Assembly: GCA_035559535.1 (NCBI GenBank) | Contig: DATMBG010000038.1 | Span: forward strand, 1 to 58,301 | Direction: 5' to 3' | Source of the DNA: Candidatus Limnocylindrales bacterium | GTDB lineage: Bacteria; Moduliflexota; Moduliflexia; Moduliflexales; JAUQPW01 | Length of the DNA: 58,301 nucleotides | In this document: piece after piece, positions 8,274 to 16,625 of the stretch | How positions within the stretch are numbered: the first letter of the stretch is position 1 | Layout: each line of letters opens with the position of its first letter | Position numbers and translations under genes: made by a program | Notes under the pieces: model-generated | What the model saw: only the letters and a program-made list of their open reading frames with translations | Database searches by the model: none | What the model was told of the DNA's origin: nothing

Positions 8274-9599
8274 ATGAAAAAATTCATCTTCCTTTTGTCT
8301 TTGCTCCTCTTTCTCACAGCCTGTCCTGCACCCCAGGCACCTCCCCCCGGTAAACTACCTCCCACCCAAAGAATTCCCGCCACAGCCGAAGAGGCTTACT
8401 ATAAAGGACTTGAGAATCTCAACCGGGGAAATTTTGAATCGGCCATCCAATTTTTTAATCTGACCATCCAGAAAAATCCAAAATACGCCAGGGCTTTTCA
8501 AGGCTTAGGGGATGCTTATGCCGCTCAAGAGAAATACGAACTGGCCGAGAAGAATTACTTAGAAGCTCTGGAGTTGGATCCCAGGTCCCTTCCAACCCTC
8601 TTAGGTTTGGGTTCTGTTCAGGTTAAACAAGGAAACCGTCAGAAAGCTTTGGAAACTTATCGAAAAGCCCTGGAGATCAGTCCGCAGAATCCGGTTGTTC
8701 TCAATAGATTGAAGGCACTTCAATCCACCGATTTTGATGTCCACTTTCAGAAAGGACTTGAGCTTAAGCAACAGGGTCGGTTGGATGCCGCCCTGGAAGA
8801 ATTTCAAGCCGCTCAACGCTCTTCTCCTCAACAAGTAGGACCCCTGGTCGAAATAGGTTATATTTTTTTGGAAAAGCAAGATTACGAGGAAGCTGAGAAG
8901 TATTTTCAAAGAGCTTTGGCTATGAATCCCGACTTTGTTTTTGCCCTCTTAGGCGCAGGTAGGGTCCGGTTGGCTAAAGGAGACCGGGAAAAGGCCCGGG
9001 AATATTTTGAGAAAGTTTTAGGTCTTGATCCGGAAAATAAACAAGCCCAGGAATTCATGGAGAAACTAAGGGAATCTGCTTCGACGGCCAAACCTGTTCC
9101 CAAGGAATATCAAGATATTGCCGCCCGCCAGGCTATTACCCGCAGCGATCTTGCCGTTCTGATCTTGATCGGACTGGATCTGGAAGAAAAAATCAAGGCC
9201 TCTCCGGAACTCGCCTCTGCCTATCGGGTTCAACCCATATCCGATATTGCAGGCCATCCGACCAAATCGTATATTGTTAAAGTTACCGCCTATGGTCTTA
9301 TGGAAGTTTTCCCGGATCATACCTTTCAACCCGATGAAGTGGTCACCCGAGGCGAGTTGGCTGCTACCATAGACCGGATTTTTAAGGCTTTTTCAAAACC
9401 CTTGACCGTGGTTCCTGCACCCACCCACGAGACTCCCTTTAAAGATGTTTTGCCGGAAAATATTTACTATCAGGCGGTGGTCAGTGTCTCCCAAGCAGGA
9501 ATCATGAATGGGGCCTCGGATTCAGAATTCGGTCTGGATAAACCAGTTTCCGGGAGCGAAGCTATGGAAATCATAGCCAAAGTGAAGGAAATGCTATGA
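8274..9599 (+). CDS. TPR lipoprotein with C-terminal SLH domains
   Basis: A 441-residue protein with a lipoprotein signal (hydrophobic helix, lipobox LTAC, lipidated Cys17) and a Pro-rich linker. About six tetratricopeptide repeats span residues 40-265. The C-terminal 150 residues carry S-layer homology features: VFPDHTFQPDEVVTRGELA, then an FKDV...YYQAV...GIMNG pattern. SLH domains bind pyruvylated cell-wall polymers, or peptidoglycan in diderms such as Thermus and cyanobacteria. A lipid anchor plus SLH implies a membrane-to-cell-wall tether or a scaffold. Its stop overlaps the polX start (ATGA), so the two are co-translated. Confidence 0.85.
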   Translation: MKKFIFLLSLLLFLTACPAPQAPPPGKLPPTQRIPATAEEAYYKGLENLNRGNFESAIQFFNLTIQKNPKYARAFQGLGDAYAAQEKYELAEKNYLEALELDPRSLPTLLGLGSVQVKQGNRQKALETYRKALEISPQNPVVLNRLKALQSTDFDVHFQKGLELKQQGRLDAALEEFQAAQRSSPQQVGPLVEIGYIFLEKQDYEEAEKYFQRALAMNPDFVFALLGAGRVRLAKGDREKAREYFEKVLGLDPENKQAQEFMEKLRESASTAKPVPKEYQDIAARQAITRSDLAVLILIGLDLEEKIKASPELASAYRVQPISDIAGHPTKSYIVKVTAYGLMEVFPDHTFQPDEVVTRGELAATIDRIFKAFSKPLTVVPAPTHETPFKDVLPENIYYQAVVSVSQAGIMNGASDSEFGLDKPVSGSEAMEIIAKVKEML

Positions 9600-11311
9600 C
9601 GAACCAGGAAATCGTTTCCATTTTAAACTTTATCGCAACAGCCCTCGAATTCCAGGGTGAAAATCCATTCAAAATCAAAGCCTATCAAAAGGCAGCCCGA
9701 AGTATTGAAGCTTTAACGACAGATGTGGCCTCTTTAGTGGAAAGGGGTGAACTCAGACAAATTGAGGGGATTGGAGAAGCCATCGAAAAGAAGATAACGG
9801 AATTGGTCAAGACAGGACGTCTGGAGTACTATGAAAAGTTAAAAGCCTCTATTCCGGAGGGGTTATTTGAACTTCTTAAAATTCCCCACTTAGGGCCTAA
9901 GAAACTAAAAATCCTCCATGAAAAACTCGGAATTACCACCCTGGGGGAATTGGAATATGCCTGCCATGAAAATAGACTCTTAGAGCTACCCGGGTTCGGT
10001 AAAAAAACACAACAGGCTATCCTGGAGGGTATTCAATTTGTTAAAAGTACCTGGGATCAGTTTCGTTTAGGGGAAGCTTTACCCACGGCCCTGGAACTTA
10101 AAAAACTTCTAAAGGATCGGGCTCCTGTAACCCAGATCAGTTTAACCGGAGGAATCCGCCGTTGGAAGGAAGTCATCAAAGATATTGATTTAGTTGTCAG
10201 CAGTTCAGAACCTGAAAGGGTTTTAGAAATTTTTATTCAATTCCCCCAGATAGGTCAGATTCTTTCTAGAGAACCCGGTCGATGCGTTGCCCGACTGGCC
10301 AACGGAATTCCTGTCGATTTAAACCTCGTCGATGAAGAGATTTATCCCTATTTTCTCTTTTATTCCACCGGTAGCAAGGATTTTCTAAAAGCCGTCCAGG
10401 ACCTGGTCGCTAAAAAGGGTCTGATCTTGAACGATCGGGGACTATTTAAGGAAGGGCAAAAACTAATTTGTCAAAGCGAGGAAGAAATCTTCTGGCACTT
10501 GGACCTGCCTTACATCCCGCCTGAATTAAGGGAAAATACCGGAGAGCTTGTTGCAGCCAGAGAAGGCCAGCTACCTTCTCTGATAGAAGAAAAGGATATC
10601 CGGGGCCTCCTCCATGTCCATACCCATTGGAGCGATGGTATTGCCTCTATCCAAGAAATGGCTGAAGCAGCCCAGGAGTACGGTTATGAATATATCGGGA
10701 TCTCGGATCACAGCAAAGCCGCCTTTTATGCCCATGGTCTTGATAAAGAAAGACTACTCAAACAATGGGAAGAAATCGACCGGGTCAATGAGGAACTCCA
10801 GGGAATCCAGGTTTTGAAGGGGATGGAAGTAGATATCCTGGCAGATGGAACCTTAGATCTGGAAGAGGCATTGCTGGCCCGATTAGACTTTGTGGTTGCG
10901 TCGGTTCACAGTCGCTTTAAAATGAACCGGGAGGAAATGACCCGACGGATTCTGAAAGCCATGGAAAATCCCTACGTAACCATCCTGGGTCATCCAACCG
11001 GAAGGCTTATTCTAAGTCGGGAGCCTTATCAAGTCGATATGGAGGCTCTGCTGGAAGGGGCTCGAAGAAATGGCGTGGCTATGGAACTCAATGCACACCC
11101 CCATCGTTTGGATCTTTACTGGCTCCATCTTAAAATGGCCATGGAAAAAGGGGTCAAAATCTCCATTAACCCAGACGCACATCAGGTGGAAGGCCTGAGC
11201 CATATGGTATATGGCATCGGTACCGCTCGAAGGGGTTGGGTTCCTAAAGAAGCAGTTTTGAATACATTTCCCTGGGAAGAATTTAAAAAGAAACTTAAAG
11301 GTACGACATAA
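9596..11311 (+). CDS. polX: DNA polymerase/3'-5' exonuclease PolX
   Basis: A 571-residue family X polymerase with a fused PHP domain, used in base-excision repair gap filling. The N-terminal helix-hairpin-helix region (about 1-150) binds DNA. The nucleotidyltransferase site has GGIRRWKEVIKDIDLV, with two catalytic Asp near residues 197-199, and a third Asp in PVDLNLV near 238. The C-terminal PHP exonuclease starts near residue 335 with HVHTHWSDG and continues with GISDHSK and late metal-ligand segments (LGHPTGR, INPDAHQ). Length fits bacterial PolX (about 570). ATG overlaps the preceding stop by 4 bases. Confidence 0.95.
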   Translation: MTNQEIVSILNFIATALEFQGENPFKIKAYQKAARSIEALTTDVASLVERGELRQIEGIGEAIEKKITELVKTGRLEYYEKLKASIPEGLFELLKIPHLGPKKLKILHEKLGITTLGELEYACHENRLLELPGFGKKTQQAILEGIQFVKSTWDQFRLGEALPTALELKKLLKDRAPVTQISLTGGIRRWKEVIKDIDLVVSSSEPERVLEIFIQFPQIGQILSREPGRCVARLANGIPVDLNLVDEEIYPYFLFYSTGSKDFLKAVQDLVAKKGLILNDRGLFKEGQKLICQSEEEIFWHLDLPYIPPELRENTGELVAAREGQLPSLIEEKDIRGLLHVHTHWSDGIASIQEMAEAAQEYGYEYIGISDHSKAAFYAHGLDKERLLKQWEEIDRVNEELQGIQVLKGMEVDILADGTLDLEEALLARLDFVVASVHSRFKMNREEMTRRILKAMENPYVTILGHPTGRLILSREPYQVDMEALLEGARRNGVAMELNAHPHRLDLYWLHLKMAMEKGVKISINPDAHQVEGLSHMVYGIGTARRGWVPKEAVLNTFPWEEFKKKLKGTT

Positions 11312-11361
11312 TAAGCTGTGGATTCATGATTTTTTATGAAAAATAAAAAAGGAGTTCTCTT

Positions 11362-12384
11362 ATGAAACTAGATGCCAATACCATGTCCCTCGACTTACAA
11401 GATATTCCTGCTCAGGTAAAAGCCATTGAGCAGATGGGTTTTGATGCCGTATGGACGGCTGAGACCCAACACGATGCCTTTTTACCCCTGGTGCTGGCAG
11501 CAGAGCATACCCGGAACATCCAGATCGGTACGGCCATAGCCGTTGCTTTTGCTCGTAGCCCTGGAAATTTAGCTTATATAGCCTGGGATTTAGCAAAATA
11601 TTCCAGGGGACGTTTTATTCTCGGCTTAGGGAGTCAGGTCAAGGCCCATAATACCCGCCGCTTCGGTGCAACATGGGAAAAACCTGCGGCTAAGATGCGG
11701 GAGATTGTTTTAGCCATTCGGGCCTTATGGGAGTGCTGGCAGAATAGAACCCCATTGAATTTTAGAGGTGAGTTTTTCAATCTGAACCTGATGACTCCCT
11801 TTTTCGATCCAGGACCCCATGAGTATCCCAGAATCCCTATTTATATTGCCGGGGTAAATCCTCTCATGTGTCAGGTTGCTGGCGAGGTTTGCGATGGACT
11901 CCATGCCCATCCTCTGACCTCTGCGGATTATCTGCGTGAAGTGATTTTACCCAATGTTATGAAGGGCCTGGAAAAGTCTGGACGAACCCGGGAAGATATG
12001 ACCATCTGTTTAAGTTTCTTCGCCATTCCTACCGACGACCCTGATCGATCGGCCATTGAACAGATGGTTCGCCAGCAGATCGGTTTTTATGCTTCAACTC
12101 CGGCTTATAAAGGGGTCATGGAACTCCATGACTGGCAGGATGCACAGGCCCGATTAAGTAAACTCGCTCGCGAAGGGCGCTGGAAGGAAATTCCAGAGGC
12201 TATCACCGATGAAATGCTCCATGCGTTTGCAGTTATCGGTCCATGGACCGAGTTACCCACCCTCATTAAGAGGCGATACGGCGGTTTGGTCGATCGTGGG
12301 CGGTTTTATTTTCCCTTTATTCCAGGTGAAAAAGATCCTATCTGGCGTCAGGTTATCCAATCCTTTAAGAATAATACCCGTTAA
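11362..12384 (+). CDS. luciferase-like (LLM) F420-dependent oxidoreductase
   Basis: A 340-residue TIM-barrel protein of the bacterial luciferase-like superfamily, closest in style to the TIGR03617-type probable F420-dependent enzymes. Features include the early EQMGFDAVWTAETQHDAF segment, IGTAIAVAFARSP, LGLGSQVKAHNTRRFG and the IYIAGVNPLMCQVAGEV barrel segment. It probably uses F420 or FMN; the substrate is unknown. A good AAAGGAG binding site lies 8 bases before ATG. It converges on the acetate-CoA ligase gene across an octamer-repeat hairpin. If F420 is used, cofactor genes should exist elsewhere in the genome. Confidence 0.88.
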   Translation: MKLDANTMSLDLQDIPAQVKAIEQMGFDAVWTAETQHDAFLPLVLAAEHTRNIQIGTAIAVAFARSPGNLAYIAWDLAKYSRGRFILGLGSQVKAHNTRRFGATWEKPAAKMREIVLAIRALWECWQNRTPLNFRGEFFNLNLMTPFFDPGPHEYPRIPIYIAGVNPLMCQVAGEVCDGLHAHPLTSADYLREVILPNVMKGLEKSGRTREDMTICLSFFAIPTDDPDRSAIEQMVRQQIGFYASTPAYKGVMELHDWQDAQARLSKLAREGRWKEIPEAITDEMLHAFAVIGPWTELPTLIKRRYGGLVDRGRFYFPFIPGEKDPIWRQVIQSFKNNTR

Positions 12385-12393
12385 AGGGAAGTC

Positions 12394-12468
12394 GTGTGTG
12401 GAAGTATGGGAGTATGGGGGTATAGCAGTATATACCTCCATACTTCCATACTCCCATACTCCCATACT
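12394..12468. repeat. octamer-repeat hairpin (GTATGGGA family), locus 1
   Basis: Tandem octamers of the form GTATGGRR run up to a GTATATAC centre, and their complements (CTCCCATA phase) run away from it, giving a long imperfect hairpin. It fills the gap between two convergent genes and may act as a two-way transcription terminator. Related copies lie at 29892-30056 and 31302-31368. Confidence 0.85.
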
Positions 12469-12474
12469 TTCTAC

Positions 12475-14412
12475 CTACGAAGAGATTACCTCTTCACCGG
12501 GTATCCCTGTTATCTCGGCCTTCATCTGTTGCCAGGCCTGACGGGCTTCTCCGACTGAACCCTCATCTTCGATAGTTGTGATATCTCCCGGCTCCTTATC
12601 CAGGACCACTGCCTTGAGCACCCGGCGCATAATTTTGCCGCTACGGGTTTTGGGTAGCATGTTAACAAAATTGAGATCCCCTACAACGGCAACCGGACCC
12701 AATTCCCTTCGGATGGTTTCTAAAACCTCCTGGCGGAGTTGGGGGGAAGGTTCATAGCCGTGCTTAAGGACTACAAAGGCTGAGATGACTTCTCCACGAA
12801 CCGGATCCGGTCGACCGGTTACACCGGCTTCGGTGACGGCAGGGTGCTTCAGAATCGCACTTTCAACCTCAATGGTACCTATGCGATGGGCGGCGATCTT
12901 GATCACTTCGTCGGCCCGTCCGGCAAACCAGACATAACCATCTTCGTCGAGATGAGCCGAATCCCCGGTAAAGTAAACATTTTTATTCGGTATCCGTTTC
13001 CAATAATCTCGACCGTAGCGCTCGGGCTCTCCCCAGAGGGCCGGAGTTAAACTCGGGAAAGGTCGTTGAATAACCAGAATACCTTTTTCCCCGGGAGCAC
13101 ATAGCTCCCCCTCCGGGGTCATGACGGCTATTTCCATTCCGGGTAATGGAATGCCTGCCGATCCGGGTTTGATGGGAACCAGGGTAAGCCCATAGGGATT
13201 ACCGATGACCGGTCCGCCGGTTTCTGTCTGCCACCAGTGATCTATGACCGGGATTCGGTCGTTGAGGACTTGTTTTTGTAGCCATTCCCAGGCCGGAGCG
13301 TTCAATACCTCACCGGCACAAAATATACGTTCCAGGGAGGAAAGATCGGATTTACGAGAGGGGCCTTCGCCATAGCGCATCAAAAGCCGAACGGCGGTGG
13401 GGGAAGTGAAAATACCGGTTACTCCAAATTCCTCTATGATCTGCCAGGGTGTTTCCGGACCCGGATGATCCAAAGCCCCTTCATAAGCCAGGGTGGTGCA
13501 ACCGATCAACAGAGGCGCATATACAATATAGCTATGGCCAACAACCCAGCCAATATCCGAGGTAGACCACCACACATCGGTGGGTCTCATATTAAAACAC
13601 CAGCGGCCCATGCTGTAAATACCTACCGAATAGCCTCCATGGGTATGGACGGCCAGTTTCGGCTTTGCCGTAGTCCCCGAAGTAGCCAGGATATAAGCCG
13701 GTTCATTGGCCTCCATGGAAATATACCCTCCCGATTGATCGGCAGCCCGTGCCAGAAACTCTGACCAAAAAATATCACGTCCGGGGGTCATGGGGATATC
13801 GTCTCGGGTTCGATGCAGAACGATGACCTGCGTAACACTATGACCGGCCGTTTCGAGGGCCGAGTCTACAATCTCCTTAAGGTGAACATCCTTTCCCTTA
13901 CGGAAGGTAACATCCGCCGTAAAAACCAACCGTGAACCACTGGCTTGAATACGATCTATCAAGGCTCCGGCCCCAAAACCCGCAAAAACCACAGAGTGAA
14001 TGGCACCGATTCGGACTGTGGCCAACATAAGCATAACCGCTTCGGGACAGAGGGGCATGTAAATGGTAATGCGATCCCCCTTCTGAATCCCCATGCCCCT
14101 GAGGGCCGCGGCGATACGTTCGACTTCATGGCGGAGTTGGGCGTAGGTAAAAAGACGACGCTCCCCCCGCTCGTTGATATAAATCAGGGCCGTGTGTCCC
14201 CCCCAACCCCGGTTGATATGGTAATCTAAACAATTGTAAGCTAAATTGGTCTGGGCACCCAAGAACCAGCGAAAGGTAGGAAAATTCCACTCAAAGACCC
14301 GGTCCCACTTGCGAAACCAGGGTAGTTGCTCAGCTGCCCGGGCCCAGAATCCTTCAGGATCTAACGTTGCCTCCCGACGCCAGCGTTGAGCGATTGGATT
14401 AATCAGCTCCAT
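12475..14412 (-). CDS. acsA: acetate-CoA ligase (AMP-forming)
   Basis: A 645-residue adenylate-forming enzyme converting acetate, ATP and CoA to acetyl-CoA. It has the ACAS_N region, an ATP P-loop ATSGTTAKPK near residue 244 (Ala where many have Gly), a WWQTETGG motif, a YFTGD hinge region, GRADEVIKIAAHRIGTIEVE and the C-terminal PKTRSGKIMRR whose Lys (near 590) is the usual acetylation switch. The length matches Acs (about 650). Propionate may also be used. An AAGGAGG-like site precedes ATG. It is monocistronic between a repeat hairpin and a small secreted-protein gene. Confidence 0.92.
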   Translation of the reverse strand: MELINPIAQRWRREATLDPEGFWARAAEQLPWFRKWDRVFEWNFPTFRWFLGAQTNLAYNCLDYHINRGWGGHTALIYINERGERRLFTYAQLRHEVERIAAALRGMGIQKGDRITIYMPLCPEAVMLMLATVRIGAIHSVVFAGFGAGALIDRIQASGSRLVFTADVTFRKGKDVHLKEIVDSALETAGHSVTQVIVLHRTRDDIPMTPGRDIFWSEFLARAADQSGGYISMEANEPAYILATSGTTAKPKLAVHTHGGYSVGIYSMGRWCFNMRPTDVWWSTSDIGWVVGHSYIVYAPLLIGCTTLAYEGALDHPGPETPWQIIEEFGVTGIFTSPTAVRLLMRYGEGPSRKSDLSSLERIFCAGEVLNAPAWEWLQKQVLNDRIPVIDHWWQTETGGPVIGNPYGLTLVPIKPGSAGIPLPGMEIAVMTPEGELCAPGEKGILVIQRPFPSLTPALWGEPERYGRDYWKRIPNKNVYFTGDSAHLDEDGYVWFAGRADEVIKIAAHRIGTIEVESAILKHPAVTEAGVTGRPDPVRGEVISAFVVLKHGYEPSPQLRQEVLETIRRELGPVAVVGDLNFVNMLPKTRSGKIMRRVLKAVVLDKEPGDITTIEDEGSVGEARQAWQQMKAEITGIPGEEVISS

Positions 14413-14577
14413 GACTATACCTCCTTAAGGTAAGGTTATGAAAAAATTTAATTGAAATCTTTCAAGCGGTGAAAAGGACCGGATTATTAAATATAAGAAT
14501 CGGGAAGGTAAGTCAACAACTTTCTCGCAAGATAGGATAGATGAAAAATCAGAGCACGCATCAATACGTTACGTCAT

Positions 14578-14604
14578 GTAGGGCGAAATATGGTTTCGCC
14601 CTAC
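14578..14604. repeat. GTAGGG...CCCTAC palindrome
   Basis: GTAGGGCGAAA and TTTCGCCCTAC form a perfect 11-bp stem with a 5-base loop in the gap between acsA and the next minus-strand gene. It resembles the palindrome at 56602-56629. It could end transcription of the secreted-protein gene, though no T-run follows. Confidence 0.7.
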
Positions 14605-14662
14605 GACTCCAGGAACTACCCGGCCATCCGGCATTTGGAAATTCCTTCAAAATACCTCCGGA

Positions 14663-15169
14663 TTAGCGATTCTGCTCCGTTCCGGTTTCTGTTCCCGTAG
14701 AAGATTCCTCTTTTTTAGGTTCTCCTCCTTTCATACTTTCTCCTTCCTTCGCTTTCATTCTCTTAGCCTGAAGAATCCTCACCGAAGTGGCAACTTTTTG
14801 GCCACCTTCCTCCCGGTACCATACCATGACGTGCTCACCAGATTTAATATCTGCCGTGGTTTTTACCTCTCTACCTCCCCGAATCTTGGTCTTATCATTA
14901 ACAACTACAGATATCTCCTCCGGAGTCGTACTGGATGTCCCTTTTTCTAAAGTCAGTTTAAGGGTATTATCCGTCATTTCTTTAACCATTCCGTAAACTC
15001 GAGTCCCGGGAGCTCTTCGAGATTTGGAAGGGGCTTTTTTCTCAGAAGTCGAAGGTTTTGTTTCTGAAGTTGAAGGTTGGGACATACCCGGTTGCTCTTC
15101 TGCAGCATAGCTGATTCCTACAGAAAGGAAGGTTAACACTAAAATAAGGGTCAATAATTTTTTAACCAT
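14663..15169 (-). CDS. small secreted protein with OB-like domain
   Basis: A 168-residue protein with a signal peptide (MVKKLLTLILVLTFLSVGISYA, cleaved near residue 22). A Ser/Thr/Pro/Lys-rich linker (about 25-55), a beta-rich domain (about 56-120; RVYGMVKEMTDNTLKLTL, then KTKIRGG and a VMVWYREEGGQKVA strand) and a Lys/Glu/Gly-rich tail follow. The central domain resembles DUF5666-type OB folds that recur in secreted bacterial proteins. Start 15169 is chosen over a longer frame because AAGGAGG lies 6 bases before it and the signal peptide begins there. Function unknown. Confidence 0.8.
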   Translation of the reverse strand: MVKKLLTLILVLTFLSVGISYAAEEQPGMSQPSTSETKPSTSEKKAPSKSRRAPGTRVYGMVKEMTDNTLKLTLEKGTSSTTPEEISVVVNDKTKIRGGREVKTTADIKSGEHVMVWYREEGGQKVATSVRILQAKRMKAKEGESMKGGEPKKEESSTGTETGTEQNR

Positions 15170-15392
15170 GGGCTCCTCCTTTTCATTTAAACAAAAAATC
15201 ACCCTTTCAGGAGATTTTTCTTTATTTGAAAAATAGAATTGAGCTGTTCTAAAATAAAATAGGCTTCCTTCCAAATAGATACTAGTTAATTTTATTGCTA
15301 ATTTTTTAATACAGACTAAAAGTTGGAGGATTAAAATCAAGCTTTTACAAGGGTCTTAGAAATTAGAAAGTAGAAGAATAGAAACCATCCCA

Positions 15393-15619
15393 GCCAATGT
15401 GGCAGGGTTTTATAAAAGACTTTTAAATACCCGGTCAATGTGACCGAATTTCAATGACTCCCTAAAGGTAGCTACGTCATCCCGACAGGATTAAAGTCTT
15501 AACTTTCCCTCTGTAGAGCCAGGGTATTAAGTTAGACAGATTCGGAGAGACGCGGGCCTTGCGCTTATTCTCTAACTGTCAGAACCTGTCCTGAATCCCT
15601 GGATAAAACCCAGGACAGG
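15393..15619. other. gene-free divergent region with three small dyads
   Basis: The 15170-15846 gap has no convincing gene. Dyads seen are GCCA-ATG-TGGC (15393-15403), CGGTCA-ATG-TGACCG (15432-15446) and CCTGTCCTG/CAGGACAGG (15585-15619). The first matches the dyad at 5115-5131 in its TGGCAGG half, and both have TTTTATAAA nearby. The first two share the loop AATGT. They may be operators, short repeats or parts of an untranslated RNA. Confidence 0.4.
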
Positions 15620-15846
15620 CCTGTCGAAAAGGGCCTTATAAAACAGGGTACCCTTACAGGGTTTTAAGGATTTTTAGGACTTTGTGGCTGTCAACAAGCT
15701 GTTCTTACGGGATTTTAACCCTTAATATCTTATTGCCCGGTAGCGGAGTGAATAGCCTTTGTAATAAGTTAAATAAAGCTACCGTAGAGTTATTTTATTA
15801 GAAAAATCATCTGGAAAGAAAAAGTAATTTCAGGTGAGAACATACG

Positions 15847-16239
15847 TTGCATATGTTTGTCATATTCTATAAAGATGGATCTATGAACAGAAATCTAAAC
15901 AAAAAGAAGGTATTGGAAGGAGGGATCATTGCTTTTCTCGGATGGTTACTTTCTCCCCTTTCCTGGTGGAACGATGCCTTTGTAAATATCCCTATTGCCT
16001 GGTTCGTTGCCAGTATCGTGAAAGTATTCTTCCCAACGATGTTTTTACCGGCTTTTCTGGTGGCCTACTGGGCCACAAATTTCTTAGGTCTGTGGTTAAT
16101 GTATTACGGTACGAAGCGGGCACAGTCGAAGAGACTCTCTTCTAAAGAAATCTGGACCTCTTTGATCTGTTCCATTTTATATATGCTCATTATTATCCTT
16201 CTCATTAAGCTAGATATCCTTAGACCCATTCCTTTGTAA
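15847..16239 (+). CDS. small integral membrane protein, unknown
   Basis: A 130-residue protein with three probable membrane helices: GGIIAFLGWLLSPLSWW, a long central stretch rich in Phe and Ala, and a C-terminal WTSLICSILYMLIIILLI. Translation may start at 15847 or at the internal ATG 15883 (MNRNLNKKK), which gives a tidier basic N-terminus. No family is recognised. It is 17 bases upstream of a receiver-domain gene and a transporter gene on the same strand, so the three probably form one transcript. Confidence 0.65.
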   Translation: MHMFVIFYKDGSMNRNLNKKKVLEGGIIAFLGWLLSPLSWWNDAFVNIPIAWFVASIVKVFFPTMFLPAFLVAYWATNFLGLWLMYYGTKRAQSKRLSSKEIWTSLICSILYMLIIILLIKLDILRPIPL

Positions 16240-16256
16240 GGGGTTTTCATAAATCT

Positions 16257-16625
16257 ATGGGCAAAGAAACCATTCTTATCATAGATAGTGATCTGATGAT
16301 TCTCTCCGGAATATCCAAGCTTTTAGAGCGGGAGGGATATCAGGCCTTAACCGCATCCAACGGTTCTGAAGGTATTAAGGTAATTAAGGAAAAACGAATC
16401 GATCTTATTATTCTGGATGGAAATTTACTGGAGCTGGAAGAAATAAAAAAACGGAGGGTAAGAAGACGGGTCCAAAATCTTCCGGCCATCATTATGAGAC
16501 CTCGGGTTGATACCGAGAAACCGAATTCTGCCTCTGTCTTTAAGTCCATTGAATATCTGAATAAGCCTTTCAAGGCAGAAGAGTTGATGACCGTAGTAAA
16601 AAGATTTCTTCAACGTTCTACATGA
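16257..16625 (+). CDS. stand-alone response-regulator receiver protein
   Basis: A 122-residue CheY-like receiver domain without an output domain. The acidic site has D10 and D12 (IIDSD), the phospho-acceptor is D54 (LIILDGN), and the conserved Lys is in YLNKPF. The Thr/Ser switch after beta-4 is not evident (AIIMRPRV instead), so signalling may be altered. Its stop overlaps the transporter start (ATGA), which suggests a functional link to transport. Confidence 0.85.
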   Translation: MGKETILIIDSDLMILSGISKLLEREGYQALTASNGSEGIKVIKEKRIDLIILDGNLLELEEIKKRRVRRRVQNLPAIIMRPRVDTEKPNSASVFKSIEYLNKPFKAEELMTVVKRFLQRST

